DNA of 64,000 bases, taken from the NCBI GenBank assembly GCA_036569045.1, contig DATCRI010000087.1, positions 64,381 to 128,380 of the forward strand, written 5' to 3'. The position numbers were made by a program, and so were the translations under genes. Position 1 is the stretch's first letter. Each line of letters starts with the position of its first letter. The notes beneath the pieces are model-generated. The model was given only the letters and a program-made list of their open reading frames with translations. It ran no database searches and was not told where the DNA came from. The DNA is from Chthoniobacterales bacterium (GTDB lineage: Bacteria > Verrucomicrobiota > Verrucomicrobiia > Chthoniobacterales > JAATET01). Below are positions 45,241 to 56,522 of this stretch, piece after piece.

Positions 45241-46530
45241 CTAGTGATCCGCTGCGAGAGTGGCAAGGCGCGCCCGAAGCTCCGCGATGATGCTCCCCAG
45301 CCGGCTGCGAGCGATTTCCGTCGAGAAATGCCGGTGCCCGATCTCGAAATTTTCCCACGCCCACGCCGCCTGTAGCGACGGACTATCGAGCACCTGCCGC
45401 ACGCGCGCCACGACCTCGTCAGTGATCTTTCCCTCCATTTCAATGGCCTTCAGCCCGGTCGGTGCAATGTCGCTGTCATAGACCGGATAGCGGTTCACCA
45501 GCACCGGACGGCCGAAATACACCGCCTCGAGCAGCGCATTGCCGAAGCCCTCCCACGACGACGGATACGTCACGAAATCCGCGTGCGGGTAGACGTCGGC
45601 CAGCGTGTAGATCCGGCGACCATCCGCAGCCACTCCGCGCGTCTGCCCGATCCGCCCCGAGAGGAAAATCGCCCGAATGCCCGCGGCGGCGATGCCCGCC
45701 TCGACCTCGCGCAGCGCCTCCAGTCCTTCGTCGCCGGCCGGATGGGTGAGCACGAGCACGGCGCGGCGATCCGCCAGTCGCCGCACCAGCTCGATGCTGT
45801 GCTCGATGCCCTTGCGCGCAATGATCCGCGTGGGCTGCAGCACCAGCGTCTCGTCGGCGGCGACTCCGATATCCGCGCGAAAGCCCCGCGCGTAGTCATC
45901 CGGCTCCGGTAGCGGCACGTCGAAATCGAGCACGTTGGGCACGATCGTCGCAGCGATTCCGAACCGCTCGGCGAACGCATCGCGTTGCCGCGAATTAATG
46001 ACCACGTGCGCCATGCCGGGCAGGCGCGCGGGAAACGCCTCATCGAGCCAGTCCGCGCAGGCATTCACCGCGAACCGCTCGCGTTCCCAATGAAAATCGT
46101 GATGGTGCGCGATCGTCGGCAGGCCGGTCTCCGCGATCAGGTCGGCGATCGCGAGGCCGAGCGGCACGTGCATCGGAATCGCGAGCGCGTTCTGAATGAC
46201 GAGCAGATCGACTCCGAATCGCTCGACGAACGCGCGAAGCTCCGCCGCGAGGCGGCCGCGCATTTCCTCGACGCGACGCGTCGTTTCCGGGGTCCGCGTC
46301 GTCACTCCGAAGAGCTCGGCCTGAATTTCCAGCACCGCGGGGTGATTGAAAAACGCCTCCGGCGCGAGATGGCTGATGGCCGGCGGCGTCTCGAGCTGGC
46401 CCGCGGACCAGAAGCACTCCGCGCCGCGCTCCGCGAACATCCGCGCCCATTTGCCCGCCTCGAAACTCACGCCATCCGTGCCCGCGAAGCGCGTGGATAC
46501 GAAGCCGATGCGGCGGAAGGCGGGATTCAT
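45241..46530 (-). CDS. GT4 glycosyltransferase, mannosylglucosylglycerate synthase-like
   Basis: A 429-residue GT-B enzyme with the GT4 signature at the C-terminal domain (DFVTYPSSWEGFGNALLEAVYFGRPVLVNRYPVY, with the catalytic Glu in E-x7-E). The N-terminal half starts RRIGFVSTRFAGTDGVSFEAGKWARM, which matches Petrotoga-type mannosyl transferases acting on glucosylglycerate. It lies 59 bp from a divergent GpgS-like gene. Together they could make the compatible solute mannosylglucosylglycerate; a phosphatase is not in the window. It ends 18 bp before the binding protein gene. Confidence 0.8.
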   Translation of the reverse strand: MNPAFRRIGFVSTRFAGTDGVSFEAGKWARMFAERGAECFWSAGQLETPPAISHLAPEAFFNHPAVLEIQAELFGVTTRTPETTRRVEEMRGRLAAELRAFVERFGVDLLVIQNALAIPMHVPLGLAIADLIAETGLPTIAHHHDFHWERERFAVNACADWLDEAFPARLPGMAHVVINSRQRDAFAERFGIAATIVPNVLDFDVPLPEPDDYARGFRADIGVAADETLVLQPTRIIARKGIEHSIELVRRLADRRAVLVLTHPAGDEGLEALREVEAGIAAAGIRAIFLSGRIGQTRGVAADGRRIYTLADVYPHADFVTYPSSWEGFGNALLEAVYFGRPVLVNRYPVYDSDIAPTGLKAIEMEGKITDEVVARVRQVLDSPSLQAAWAWENFEIGHRHFSTEIARSRLGSIIAELRARLATLAADH

Positions 46531-46589
46531 CGGCGGTGATCCTTGCGGATTGAGCTTCCGCAGGCAAAGCCGTATCCCATGGCGAGCGC

Positions 46590-47798
46590 ATGTCCGACTT
46601 CTTCCAGACCGGCTCCGTCGCCACGCTCCACCGCCTCGGCGAGCCGGATGTCGCGCGGCTCGAGCGCGAGCTCACCGCCTTCTCCGCCGAGCGGCCCATC
46701 GCGCTCGCCCTGCCCTGCCACGTCCGCGAGATCGGCACCCCGGCATTGGAGAACATCCTCCGCCACCTGCGCGAAGTCCCCTACCTCGCCGAGATCGTCG
46801 TCGGCCTCGACGGCGCGGACGCCGCCGGCTTCCGCCAGGCCCGCCGCGCCTTCCGTGATTTCGAGATTCCCGTCCGTATCCTCTGGAACGACGGCCCTCG
46901 GCTGAAAAAACTCATCGCCCGGCTCCAGGCCGGCGGCCTTGCACCCGGCGAGCCCGGCAAGGGCCGCAACCTCTGGCTCTGCTTCGGCGCGCTGCTCGCC
47001 GGCGACCGCGCCCGCGTCGTTGCCGTGCACGACGCCGACATCCTCACCTACGACCGCGGGTTCCTTGCCCGGCTCTGCTACCCGGTCGCCAATCCCACGC
47101 TCGGCTTCGATTTCGCGAAGGGCTACAGCGCCCGCTTCTCCGACCGCCTGCACGGCCGCGTCACCCGGCTGCTCTTCACCCCGCTCGTCCGCGCACTGCA
47201 GACCATCCTCGGTCCGCACCCGTTCCTGAGCTACCTCGATGCCTTCCGCTACGCGCTCTCCGGCGAGATGTGCATCGATGCCGAAATCCTGCGCCGCATG
47301 CGCATGCCTGCCGACTGGGGCGTGGAAGTCGCCATCATCTCGGAGATGTTTCGCGTCGTCGCGCCGAAGGCCGTCTGCCAGGTCGATGTCGCCGAGCGCT
47401 ACGACCACCGGCACCACCCCATTCGCTCCCGCGCCGGCCGCCACGGGCTCGAGCGCACCGCCACCGATGTCGCCCGCTGCGTCTTCAGCACCCTTGCGCT
47501 CCAAGGCGTCGCCCTCAGCCGCGCGCACTTCGACACCCTGCTCGCCGTGTATCTGCGCACCGCCGAGGACGCCATCCGCCACCACTCCGCCGACGCGGAA
47601 CTCAATGGCCTCGCCCTCGACCGCCACGAGGAGGAAGGCATCGCCGCCCTCTTCGTGAAGAGCCTCCGCGCCGCCGCCGACGATTACCTCGCCGACCCGC
47701 TCGGCGCGCCGCTCATCCCGAATTGGAACCGCGTCGAGTCCGCCTGGCCCGGTTTCTTTGGGGAACTCCGCGCCGCCGTGGAGCGGGACAACGGCTGA
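46590..47798 (+). CDS. Glucosyl-3-phosphoglycerate synthase-like glycosyltransferase (GT81)
   Basis: A 402-residue GT-A enzyme. IALALPCHVREIGTPALENILRHL opens the fold, the metal-binding motif is VVAVHDADILTYDRG (DAD), and the C-terminal segment FEVE-like DWGVEVAIISEMFR with YDHRHHPI matches GpgS. GpgS transfers glucose from UDP- or GDP-glucose to 3-phosphoglycerate, the first step of glucosylglycerate or mannosylglucosylglycerate synthesis. The divergent GT4 partner fits the same pathway. Start ATG 46590 is supported by the normal N-terminal length. Confidence 0.83.
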   Translation: MSDFFQTGSVATLHRLGEPDVARLERELTAFSAERPIALALPCHVREIGTPALENILRHLREVPYLAEIVVGLDGADAAGFRQARRAFRDFEIPVRILWNDGPRLKKLIARLQAGGLAPGEPGKGRNLWLCFGALLAGDRARVVAVHDADILTYDRGFLARLCYPVANPTLGFDFAKGYSARFSDRLHGRVTRLLFTPLVRALQTILGPHPFLSYLDAFRYALSGEMCIDAEILRRMRMPADWGVEVAIISEMFRVVAPKAVCQVDVAERYDHRHHPIRSRAGRHGLERTATDVARCVFSTLALQGVALSRAHFDTLLAVYLRTAEDAIRHHSADAELNGLALDRHEEEGIAALFVKSLRAAADDYLADPLGAPLIPNWNRVESAWPGFFGELRAAVERDNG

Positions 47799-47840
47799 TC
47801 TCCCGCAACGACGGCGCCCCGCCGTATGTCTTTCGTGCCT

Positions 47841-47865
47841 CCGGGTGAGGAGTTACCTCACCGGG
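47841..47865 (+). terminator. Hairpin between convergent GpgS-like and fucosidase genes
   Basis: CCGGGTGAGG pairs with CCTCACCGGG around AGTTA, a 10-bp stem with one mismatch. It overlaps the fucosidase stop codon and lies 43 bp after the GpgS-like stop. It could terminate both converging transcripts; no T tract is present. Confidence 0.4.
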
Positions 47866-49612
47866 TGATTCGGAACACTGCGGCCATCGTGACATTCGGC
47901 AAATTGCCGCCGGGATACGTGATGACGAGAGCGTCTGGCTCCTGCTTCCACTTGAGGGAACCGGTGTCGCCGAGCAGCGTCACGGATTTGATCGCCTTCA
48001 CGTCGGGCGAAGCGGAGCCGAGCGACTTGATGCGGAGTTCCGTGCCAGCTTTCGGCACGGTCATGCAGAATGCGTAGAGCGCGCCATCCTTGCCCACGGT
48101 GAAGCGAAAATCCTCGGGCCCGAACGGGAAGTCCGCCTGCGCTCTGCCGAGCGCCCCGCCAGGCAGCTTCCTTGGGGGGCCGCCAGGGCCCTCGCCCAGC
48201 ACCTTCCAGGCGTGGCTGCCGTAGATGCCGGCGCCGTTCACGCGCATCCACGCACCGACGTCCTCTAGCATCTTGCGGCTGCCATCATCGATCGAGCCAT
48301 CGGGCAGCAGCGAGATGCAAATGGCCGCGCTCCCATCGCGGGAGCACGCTTCGATGATGTTGCGAATCATGGACTTCGGCTCGTGGGCCAGGCCGGGCCG
48401 GTAGAACCAGTCGCCCACCTGGGCCTCGGCGATCCATGCCTGGTCGGTCTTGATGCCGTCGGGCAGACCGCTCTCGGTGGTGTTCACCGTGCCGTTCGTC
48501 TTGTCGCGGAATTTGACGATGCTGAAGACATCGACCTTGCCGCGGGTCTTCAGCGTGTAGTTGTAGAAATCGGCGATGACGCGCTGCATGGCGTCAGCCT
48601 TGAGGCCGGTGCCCGTGCCCGTGCCGGTGAAGGGCCCCTGGGTGGTGCCGTCGGTGTAGATGAAGTCGGGATTGTAATGGTGGACGACGTCCATCATCCG
48701 CAGCGCCCACCATTTCGCATACCACTTCGCATAGTCGAGGTGGCGGGAGAAAATGCCGGGCGTCGGCGGGGCCCATGCGGAATGCGCCGCGGAGTCCACG
48801 CTCCTGTATTCGCGGAGGTCCACGCCGTAGAGCATGCGCGGATCGAGGCCCTGCCACCATTTGCCCTTGCCATCGGCGAGCGTGAGATGGCCGTCATACG
48901 GCACGCCGGCCTTCGGCCCCTCCTTGTCGCTGCTGTGGGCCGCCTGCCCCCACCACCAGGAATATTCGTGGTGGAAGGACACGCCGTAGCGGAGGCCGGC
49001 GGCCTTCGCGGCCTTCGTCCATTCGCCGAGAAGATCGCGTTTCGGGCCGAGGTTCACGGCGTTCCACGGTTGGTATTGGGAATTCCAGAGATCGAACTGG
49101 TCGTGGTGGACGCCCTGGATGATGAGATAACGGGCGCCGGCGTCCTTGTAGAGCGCGACGAGTTTCGCCGGGTCGAGCTTGTCGGGATTCCAGACGCGGA
49201 GGACGTCCTTGTAGCCGGTTTCGGAAGGATGGCCGAAATCCTTGAGGTGGTTCTTGTAGGCCGGCGTGCCAGGAATGTAGAGCCGGCGCGCATACCAGTC
49301 GCCGCTCTGGCCGGAGGCCTGCGGGCCGAAGTGGACCCAGATGCCGAACTTCGCCTCGCGCAGCCAGTCGGGCGTGCCGGGGTAGTTCTTTTCAATGGAC
49401 TCCCAGGTCGGCTGGAACGGTCCGCTGGCAATGGGCAGGTCCAGCTTCACCTCGGGGAAGCTCTTCAAGTCGCCCATCGGCACGCTATTGATCGGGGCCG
49501 GCGCGGGGATGGGCGGAATCGGGCCCAGCGGCGGCAGGTCAGCGGCGAAGGCGGGCAGCGAAAAGGCCAGGGTCAGGAAAAGGAGGGCGGTGGGTTGCGG
49601 TCGAGTTGTCAT
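47858..49612 (-). CDS. Secreted GH29 alpha-L-fucosidase-like glycoside hydrolase
   Basis: Starting at ATG 49612, a 584-residue protein with a signal peptide (LLFLTLAFSLPAFAA) and a Pro-rich linker. The GH29 barrel begins WLREAKFGIWVHFGPQA, continues LVALYKDAGARYLIIQGVHHD with substrate-binding His-His-Asp, and has FIYTDGTTQGP with the nucleophile Asp. The end is a beta-sandwich domain (residues about 470-584). The barrel contains insertions (around WWWGQAAHSSDKEGP) and belongs to the divergent GH29 forms common in this phylum. No substrate binding genes are close by. Confidence 0.88.
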   Translation of the reverse strand: MTTRPQPTALLFLTLAFSLPAFAADLPPLGPIPPIPAPAPINSVPMGDLKSFPEVKLDLPIASGPFQPTWESIEKNYPGTPDWLREAKFGIWVHFGPQASGQSGDWYARRLYIPGTPAYKNHLKDFGHPSETGYKDVLRVWNPDKLDPAKLVALYKDAGARYLIIQGVHHDQFDLWNSQYQPWNAVNLGPKRDLLGEWTKAAKAAGLRYGVSFHHEYSWWWGQAAHSSDKEGPKAGVPYDGHLTLADGKGKWWQGLDPRMLYGVDLREYRSVDSAAHSAWAPPTPGIFSRHLDYAKWYAKWWALRMMDVVHHYNPDFIYTDGTTQGPFTGTGTGTGLKADAMQRVIADFYNYTLKTRGKVDVFSIVKFRDKTNGTVNTTESGLPDGIKTDQAWIAEAQVGDWFYRPGLAHEPKSMIRNIIEACSRDGSAAICISLLPDGSIDDGSRKMLEDVGAWMRVNGAGIYGSHAWKVLGEGPGGPPRKLPGGALGRAQADFPFGPEDFRFTVGKDGALYAFCMTVPKAGTELRIKSLGSASPDVKAIKSVTLLGDTGSLKWKQEPDALVITYPGGNLPNVTMAAVFRITR

Positions 49613-49862
49613 GTGTTGATGGGCGGGGCGAAGATCGAGCTTCCCGATTTCGCTCGGATATTTGACCGCATCCAAGGCGCGGGCGCGATAAGTATCCGTT
49701 ACAGAGAAAAGGGAAAGGCGAACTCCGAGGTCGTCCCAACTGAAAAGCGTAATCGCGCGGCGAAACCGACACGGAAATCATTGGTATCGATTTCCGCCGT
49801 CGGGAGCGGCGCGGGGCAGTCCTTCCTCGGGAACGCCGGATCGAAAGGGCGGGACGGCCGGC

Positions 49863-50234
49863 TCAAGCCAGCCTCACCCCATACGGCACGAGCGGAAGGA
49901 AATGCTGTCGGTTTCCCGTGGCGAGTTGCGCTCCGCAGCGGAGGGCAATGGCGGCGATGAGACAGTCCGCCAGCGAGCGGGATCGGCGACCCGTCAGGTT
50001 GAAGAGTTCCGCGCCCTTCTCGGCATCCGCCGGCAGGAGCGGCTCCACCTCTGGAAACAACGTCCGCGCCAGCATCCGACCGCCCGCGTCGAGCGGGCCG
50101 CAATGAAATTCCGCCCACGCCACGGCCGAAATGCCCAGCGTCTCGTTCGATCCGATCCATCCGCGCAGCAAGCCTTCTTCGGCGGTCCCGGGCTGGAGAG
50201 CGCGGACCAGAAAATTCGTATCGAGGTGAAGCAT
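49863..50234 (-). CDS. PIN-domain VapC-like toxin, one acidic residue changed to Asn
   Basis: A 123-residue PIN-domain protein. Active-site residues Asp5 (MLHLDTNFLVRAL), Glu42 (AVAWAEFHCG) and Asp90 (SRSLADCLIAAIAL) are clear. The fourth position, usually Asp in T-x-D or T-x-N-x-x-D, reads TGNRQHF, so Asn108 replaces it; PIN toxins with Asn here exist and can be active. The 70-residue protein encoded 6 bp upstream is the likely antitoxin. A second TA pair besides the one at 36328. Confidence 0.82.
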   Translation of the reverse strand: MLHLDTNFLVRALQPGTAEEGLLRGWIGSNETLGISAVAWAEFHCGPLDAGGRMLARTLFPEVEPLLPADAEKGAELFNLTGRRSRSLADCLIAAIALRCGAQLATGNRQHFLPLVPYGVRLA

Positions 50235-50240
50235 GGCGAT

Positions 50241-50453
50241 TCAACGCCGCGCGTCGCGCACGGCCGCCATCCACTCGTGGCTCGCGCCCGTATCGATAGC
50301 GAGCCGGGCCTGCAGAGCCTCGAACGCCGCGAGGCGCGCCGCAACCGACTCGGGAGAAGTGTCGAGCCGGGCCTCGAGATGCGCCCGCAGAATCTCCTGC
50401 TCCCGGCGCGGGAGCCGATCCACCGCGGCCTCGATCTCGGCAAGCGTGCTCAT
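50241..50453 (-). CDS. Probable antitoxin of the PIN-domain pair
   Basis: A 70-residue, highly charged, helical protein (MSTLAEIEAAVDRLPRREQEILRAHLEARL...). The first half resembles small antitoxins with a helix pair rather than the ribbon-helix-helix of canonical VapB, for example the addiction-module type seen before PIN toxins. No DNA-binding motif is obvious. Position immediately upstream of the PIN gene (6 bp) gives the main support. No palindrome as clear as that at 36275 was seen before it. Confidence 0.7.
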   Translation of the reverse strand: MSTLAEIEAAVDRLPRREQEILRAHLEARLDTSPESVAARLAAFEALQARLAIDTGASHEWMAAVRDARR

Positions 50454-50620
50454 ACGCGGACCATACCCGCCTTCGCGCTTTGCCGCAAGGTCACCGGACC
50501 TTTGAAGGCGGATTAATACCGAGCAAGGGATTCATCTCACGCAGAGACGCCCTGCCGAGACTTCGGCACTGCAGAGGTCGATGGGCGAGGGCGACAAATG
50601 CGCGAAGAACCTCCTTTGCC

Positions 50621-50683
50621 TGTAGCGGCTTCGCCGTGCGAAGCCCCGCCCGGCAAAGCGTCGCGCACAGCACGACGGCTACA
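50621..50683. repeat. Palindromic structured element after the GFA gene
   Basis: TGTAGC at 50621 and GCTACA at 50678 are inverted ends. Inside, GGCTTCG (50627-50633) pairs with CGAAGCC (50639-50645) around a 5-nt loop. The element lies 5 bp beyond the GFA stop on its downstream side. It could be a REP-like dispersed repeat or a terminator; only one copy is seen here. Confidence 0.4.
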
Positions 50684-50687
50684 AGGC

Positions 50688-51116
50688 TCAACTACCCATC
50701 GGCGGATACTTCTCGAACTTCGGCAGCGCCGGGTCCATGGCATCGCCCGGGAGGGCGTCGCAGGTCCACACGTCCATCTGCGGGCGGAACGTGCTCGGAT
50801 CATCCATGCTCGCCGCATGGAGGGCGACGATTTGCGGCGCGATGTCGGGCTTGCCAAAGACCGGCCCGCCGCACTCGGGACAAAACGCCCGCCGCGTCAT
50901 CCCGCCCGCCTCGCTCGCCGACGCATGCCAGCGCGGCTCGCCCTGCAGCACGCGAAACGCCGCCGCCGGCACGATGACCAGCAGCGAATGCCCCCCGCCG
51001 GTCGCCCGCTGGCAATCCCGGCAATGGCAATGCAGCATCAGCGCGGGTTCCGCAGTGGATTCGTAGCGAACCGCGCCGCAAGCGCATCCGCCGTTGAGAG
51101 GAAGAGTCGTGTTCAT
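50688..51116 (-). CDS. GFA/CENP-V family zinc protein
   Basis: A 142-residue member of the GFA (Mss4-like) fold. Zinc ligands are in GGCACGAVRYE, the CHCRDCQRATGG motif near residues 30-41 and FCPECGGPVF around residue 78. Proteins of this family bind zinc and were named for glutathione-dependent formaldehyde activation, a role disputed for most members. It sits downstream of the SRPBCC/ArsR pair with a 24-bp gap and probably shares their operon, as often seen for GFA and AHSA1 genes. Confidence 0.9.
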   Translation of the reverse strand: MNTTLPLNGGCACGAVRYESTAEPALMLHCHCRDCQRATGGGHSLLVIVPAAAFRVLQGEPRWHASASEAGGMTRRAFCPECGGPVFGKPDIAPQIVALHAASMDDPSTFRPQMDVWTCDALPGDAMDPALPKFEKYPPMGS

Positions 51117-51140
51117 GATGTGTGGAGTGGGTTGCGCGGT

Positions 51141-52025
51141 TCAGGCCGCGAGGAACTTCGCCAGCCGGCCGATCCAGTTTTTCCAGCCCTCGATGTGGCG
51201 GTCGCGCCGCGCGACCTCGGTGAATTTCTCGTGCGTGAGCACCAGCTTCGTGCGCCCGTCGACCTCGTGGAATTCCACGGTGAGCCGCGTCTCGCGGCCC
51301 TCCAGCTCGCCGTATTCCGCGCCCGCGCCGTCCTTCTCCCAGTCCCACGTCGAGACCACCTTCTCCGGCGGCAGCACCTCGATGTAGCTGCCCGCCGCGG
51401 TGAAATACTCGCCCGACTCGTCGCGCATCTGGATGCGAAATTTCCCGCCCGCGCGCAGGTCCATCGTCACAGATTCGATCGTCATCTCGTCGCCCAGGCT
51501 CAGCCACTGCTCCATGCGGTCGGGCTCGGTCCACGCCTTCCACACGAGCTCGCGCGGCGCGTCGAATTCACGGCTGATCACGAGCTTGTGGCTCGTCGCC
51601 TCGAGGTAATCCCTCAACTCCTCGCCCACGATCGACGTCCAGCCCGCGAGGAAATTCTCGCGATTGAAATCCGGATGCTGCGGGAAGGTCTCCAGCCCCT
51701 CGTGCGTGAGCCTGAACCGCGTCTCCTCGCCTTCGGGAGAAAGCTCCATCGTCACGAGCGACTCGCCCGCCTCGCCCTCGTAGCGCCACGTGAAGGCGAG
51801 CTTGCGCTGCGGGATCACCTCCGTCACCTCGCAGCGGTGATCGTAGATGCGGCCCGCGTGCTCGACGACGAATTGAAATTTGAACCCGACCTCCGGCCGG
51901 AAATCCGGCAGGTCGAAATACCAGACGCGCATGGCGTCCGCGTTGGTGATGGCGTGCCAGACCTGCGAGGCCGGCGCGCGGAAGGTCCGCTCGACGACGA
52001 GCGGCGTGAGGATGGGTGTGGTCAT
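51141..52025 (-). CDS. Tandem AHSA1/SRPBCC domain protein
   Basis: The start ATG 52025 overlaps the arsR stop by 4 nt and gives a 294-residue protein with two START-like AHSA1 domains. The first, about 8-145, runs from VVERTFRAPASQVWHAITNAD. The second, about 150-294, runs from LVISREFDAPRELVWKAWTEPDRMEQWL to the typical WKNWIGRLAKFL end. Single-domain AHSA1 proteins are common partners of ArsR repressors, but a natural tandem fusion is less usual. Ligand unknown; the fold has a hydrophobic cavity. Confidence 0.88.
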   Translation of the reverse strand: MTTPILTPLVVERTFRAPASQVWHAITNADAMRVWYFDLPDFRPEVGFKFQFVVEHAGRIYDHRCEVTEVIPQRKLAFTWRYEGEAGESLVTMELSPEGEETRFRLTHEGLETFPQHPDFNRENFLAGWTSIVGEELRDYLEATSHKLVISREFDAPRELVWKAWTEPDRMEQWLSLGDEMTIESVTMDLRAGGKFRIQMRDESGEYFTAAGSYIEVLPPEKVVSTWDWEKDGAGAEYGELEGRETRLTVEFHEVDGRTKLVLTHEKFTEVARRDRHIEGWKNWIGRLAKFLAA

Positions 52026-52369
52026 GCTTTTTTCTCCTTGGCTTGGATTTGCTGCAAATATTCGTCGAGCCGGTCGAGGCTCCCCTCCCAGAACCGGCGA
52101 TACTCCTCGATCCAGAGCAGCGCGTTGCGCATCGGCGCCGCCTCCAGCCTGAGCTGGTGCACCCGGCCGTCGCGCCGCCGGCGGATCAACCCCGCGTTCT
52201 CCAGCACGCGCAAGTGCTTCGACACCGCCGGCAGCGACATGCGGTGCGGCCGAGCCAGGTCCGTCACGCACCGGTCGCCCTTCGCCAATTCCTCCAGCAT
52301 GCGTCGGCGCGTCGGATCGGCCAGCGCCGCGAAAGTGCGGTCGAGAAGGCGCGGAGAACATTTAACCAT
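52022..52369 (-). CDS. ArsR-family transcriptional regulator
   Basis: With the start at ATG 52369 the product is 115 residues and begins MVKCSPRLLDRTFAALADPTRRRML, the typical N-terminus of the SdpR/YczG-like group. The winged helix has LPAVSKHLRVLENAGLIRRRRDGRVHQL. No metal-binding Cys motif (ELCVCDL) is present, so it is a non-metal repressor of the kind paired with AHSA1 proteins. An upstream ATG at 52420 is in frame and would place the operator palindrome inside the coding sequence. Coupled to the SRPBCC gene by a 4-nt overlap. Confidence 0.9.
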   Translation of the reverse strand: MVKCSPRLLDRTFAALADPTRRRMLEELAKGDRCVTDLARPHRMSLPAVSKHLRVLENAGLIRRRRDGRVHQLRLEAAPMRNALLWIEEYRRFWEGSLDRLDEYLQQIQAKEKKA

Positions 52370-52381
52370 ATGGTTAAATGT
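52358..52381. promoter_or_regulatory. 24-bp perfect palindrome centred on the arsR start codon
   Basis: ACATTTAACCAT is followed directly by its reverse complement ATGGTTAAATGT, and the arsR start ATG is the first triplet of one half. Palindromes with TTAACCATATGGTTAA are, as I recall, typical autoregulatory sites of this ArsR group. Repressor binding would cover the translation start. Confidence 0.85.
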
Positions 52382-52520
52382 ATCGGAAATTTCCTCGCGT
52401 GCGCAATCCTTTTTTCTCATGCCCGCGCCGCGACCGGCCGGCAACGCGTCAGCGCAGCCCCAGCCCACCGCGCGATCAACCCTCCGCCATGCGTCGCGCC
52501 AGGCGCGACCGCCCCGGCAC

Positions 52521-52976
52521 TCAGGCGAACTTATGGCCCGGCGGCACTGCGAACCCCACGCTGAAGCGGTTCCAGCTGTTGATCGCCACAATCGCGAGCG
52601 TGAGCTTCACCATCTCCTCCTCGCTGAATTCCTCGCGCACCACCTCGAAATCCTCGTCGTCCACCGGCCCGTCGGACAACCGCGTGAGCGCCTCCGTCCA
52701 AAGCAGCGCCGCCCGCTCGCGCGGCGTGAAGCACGTCGCCTCGGGCCACACGCACACGAGCGCCAGCCGCTCCTCCTTCTCGCCCGCCTTTCGTGCATCG
52801 CGCGAGTGCATGTCCACGCAAAACGCGCAGCCGTTGATCTGCGAAGCTCGCAGCTTCACAAGCTCGTAGAGCGAGGGCTCCAGCCCGGTCGAGCTGGCGG
52901 CCTTCTCGAGCGCATACATGGCGTGGATGACGGGTTGCGAGGCTTTCCAATAGGCGAGGCGAGGTTCCGTATTCAT
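52521..52976 (-). CDS. AhpD-like carboxymuconolactone decarboxylase family protein
   Basis: A 151-residue protein (start ATG 52976, MNTEPRLAYWKAS). The CMD domain has the AhpD-type motif NGCAFCVDMHSRDARKAGE, where Cys-x-x-Cys and the His four residues later form the redox centre. LTLAIVAINSWNRFSVGF is the conserved end. Members reduce peroxiredoxin adaptors or act as alkylhydroperoxidases. The gene points the same way as the arsR operon and precedes it by 151 bp; relation unproven. Confidence 0.9.
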   Translation of the reverse strand: MNTEPRLAYWKASQPVIHAMYALEKAASSTGLEPSLYELVKLRASQINGCAFCVDMHSRDARKAGEKEERLALVCVWPEATCFTPRERAALLWTEALTRLSDGPVDDEDFEVVREEFSEEEMVKLTLAIVAINSWNRFSVGFAVPPGHKFA

Positions 52977-53190
52977 GGGGAAAATTCCAATCCCCGCACT
53001 GCGCCGAAGCAAGGCTCAATCCGGCCGCCGCCGCGCTCGCTTTCCCGCCTGGGCAGGATCGAGGGCGCGGGATTTTGCGGAAATCCCTTTGCGTGGCGCG
53101 GGGGGGGTTTCGTAGGCTGCCGCGCGCGCCCGCTCTCACCCGGAAGGCGCACACACCCACCGACGTCCAGTGAGGCGTCACTCTCTCGCC

Positions 53191-56373
<3,183 letters not shown>

Positions 56374-56522
56374 GGGCTTCCGACTCGCCCGATCCGCACG
56401 GGCACTCGATGGAGTCTGTGCTCGTCTGGTAAATGCAAGCCAGATGAGCATAGTCAATCTTTCCATCATTTAAACTTGTCTCCAAGTCGGGCATTCCTGA
56501 CTCTCCGCCTTCGGAGAAGAGC

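Noticed and set aside
53100-53108. Run of eight G residues upstream of carB, considered as a phase-variation tract
   Set aside because: It lies in an intergenic region 80 bp before the start and is short; with no variation data it may be chance in G-rich sequence.
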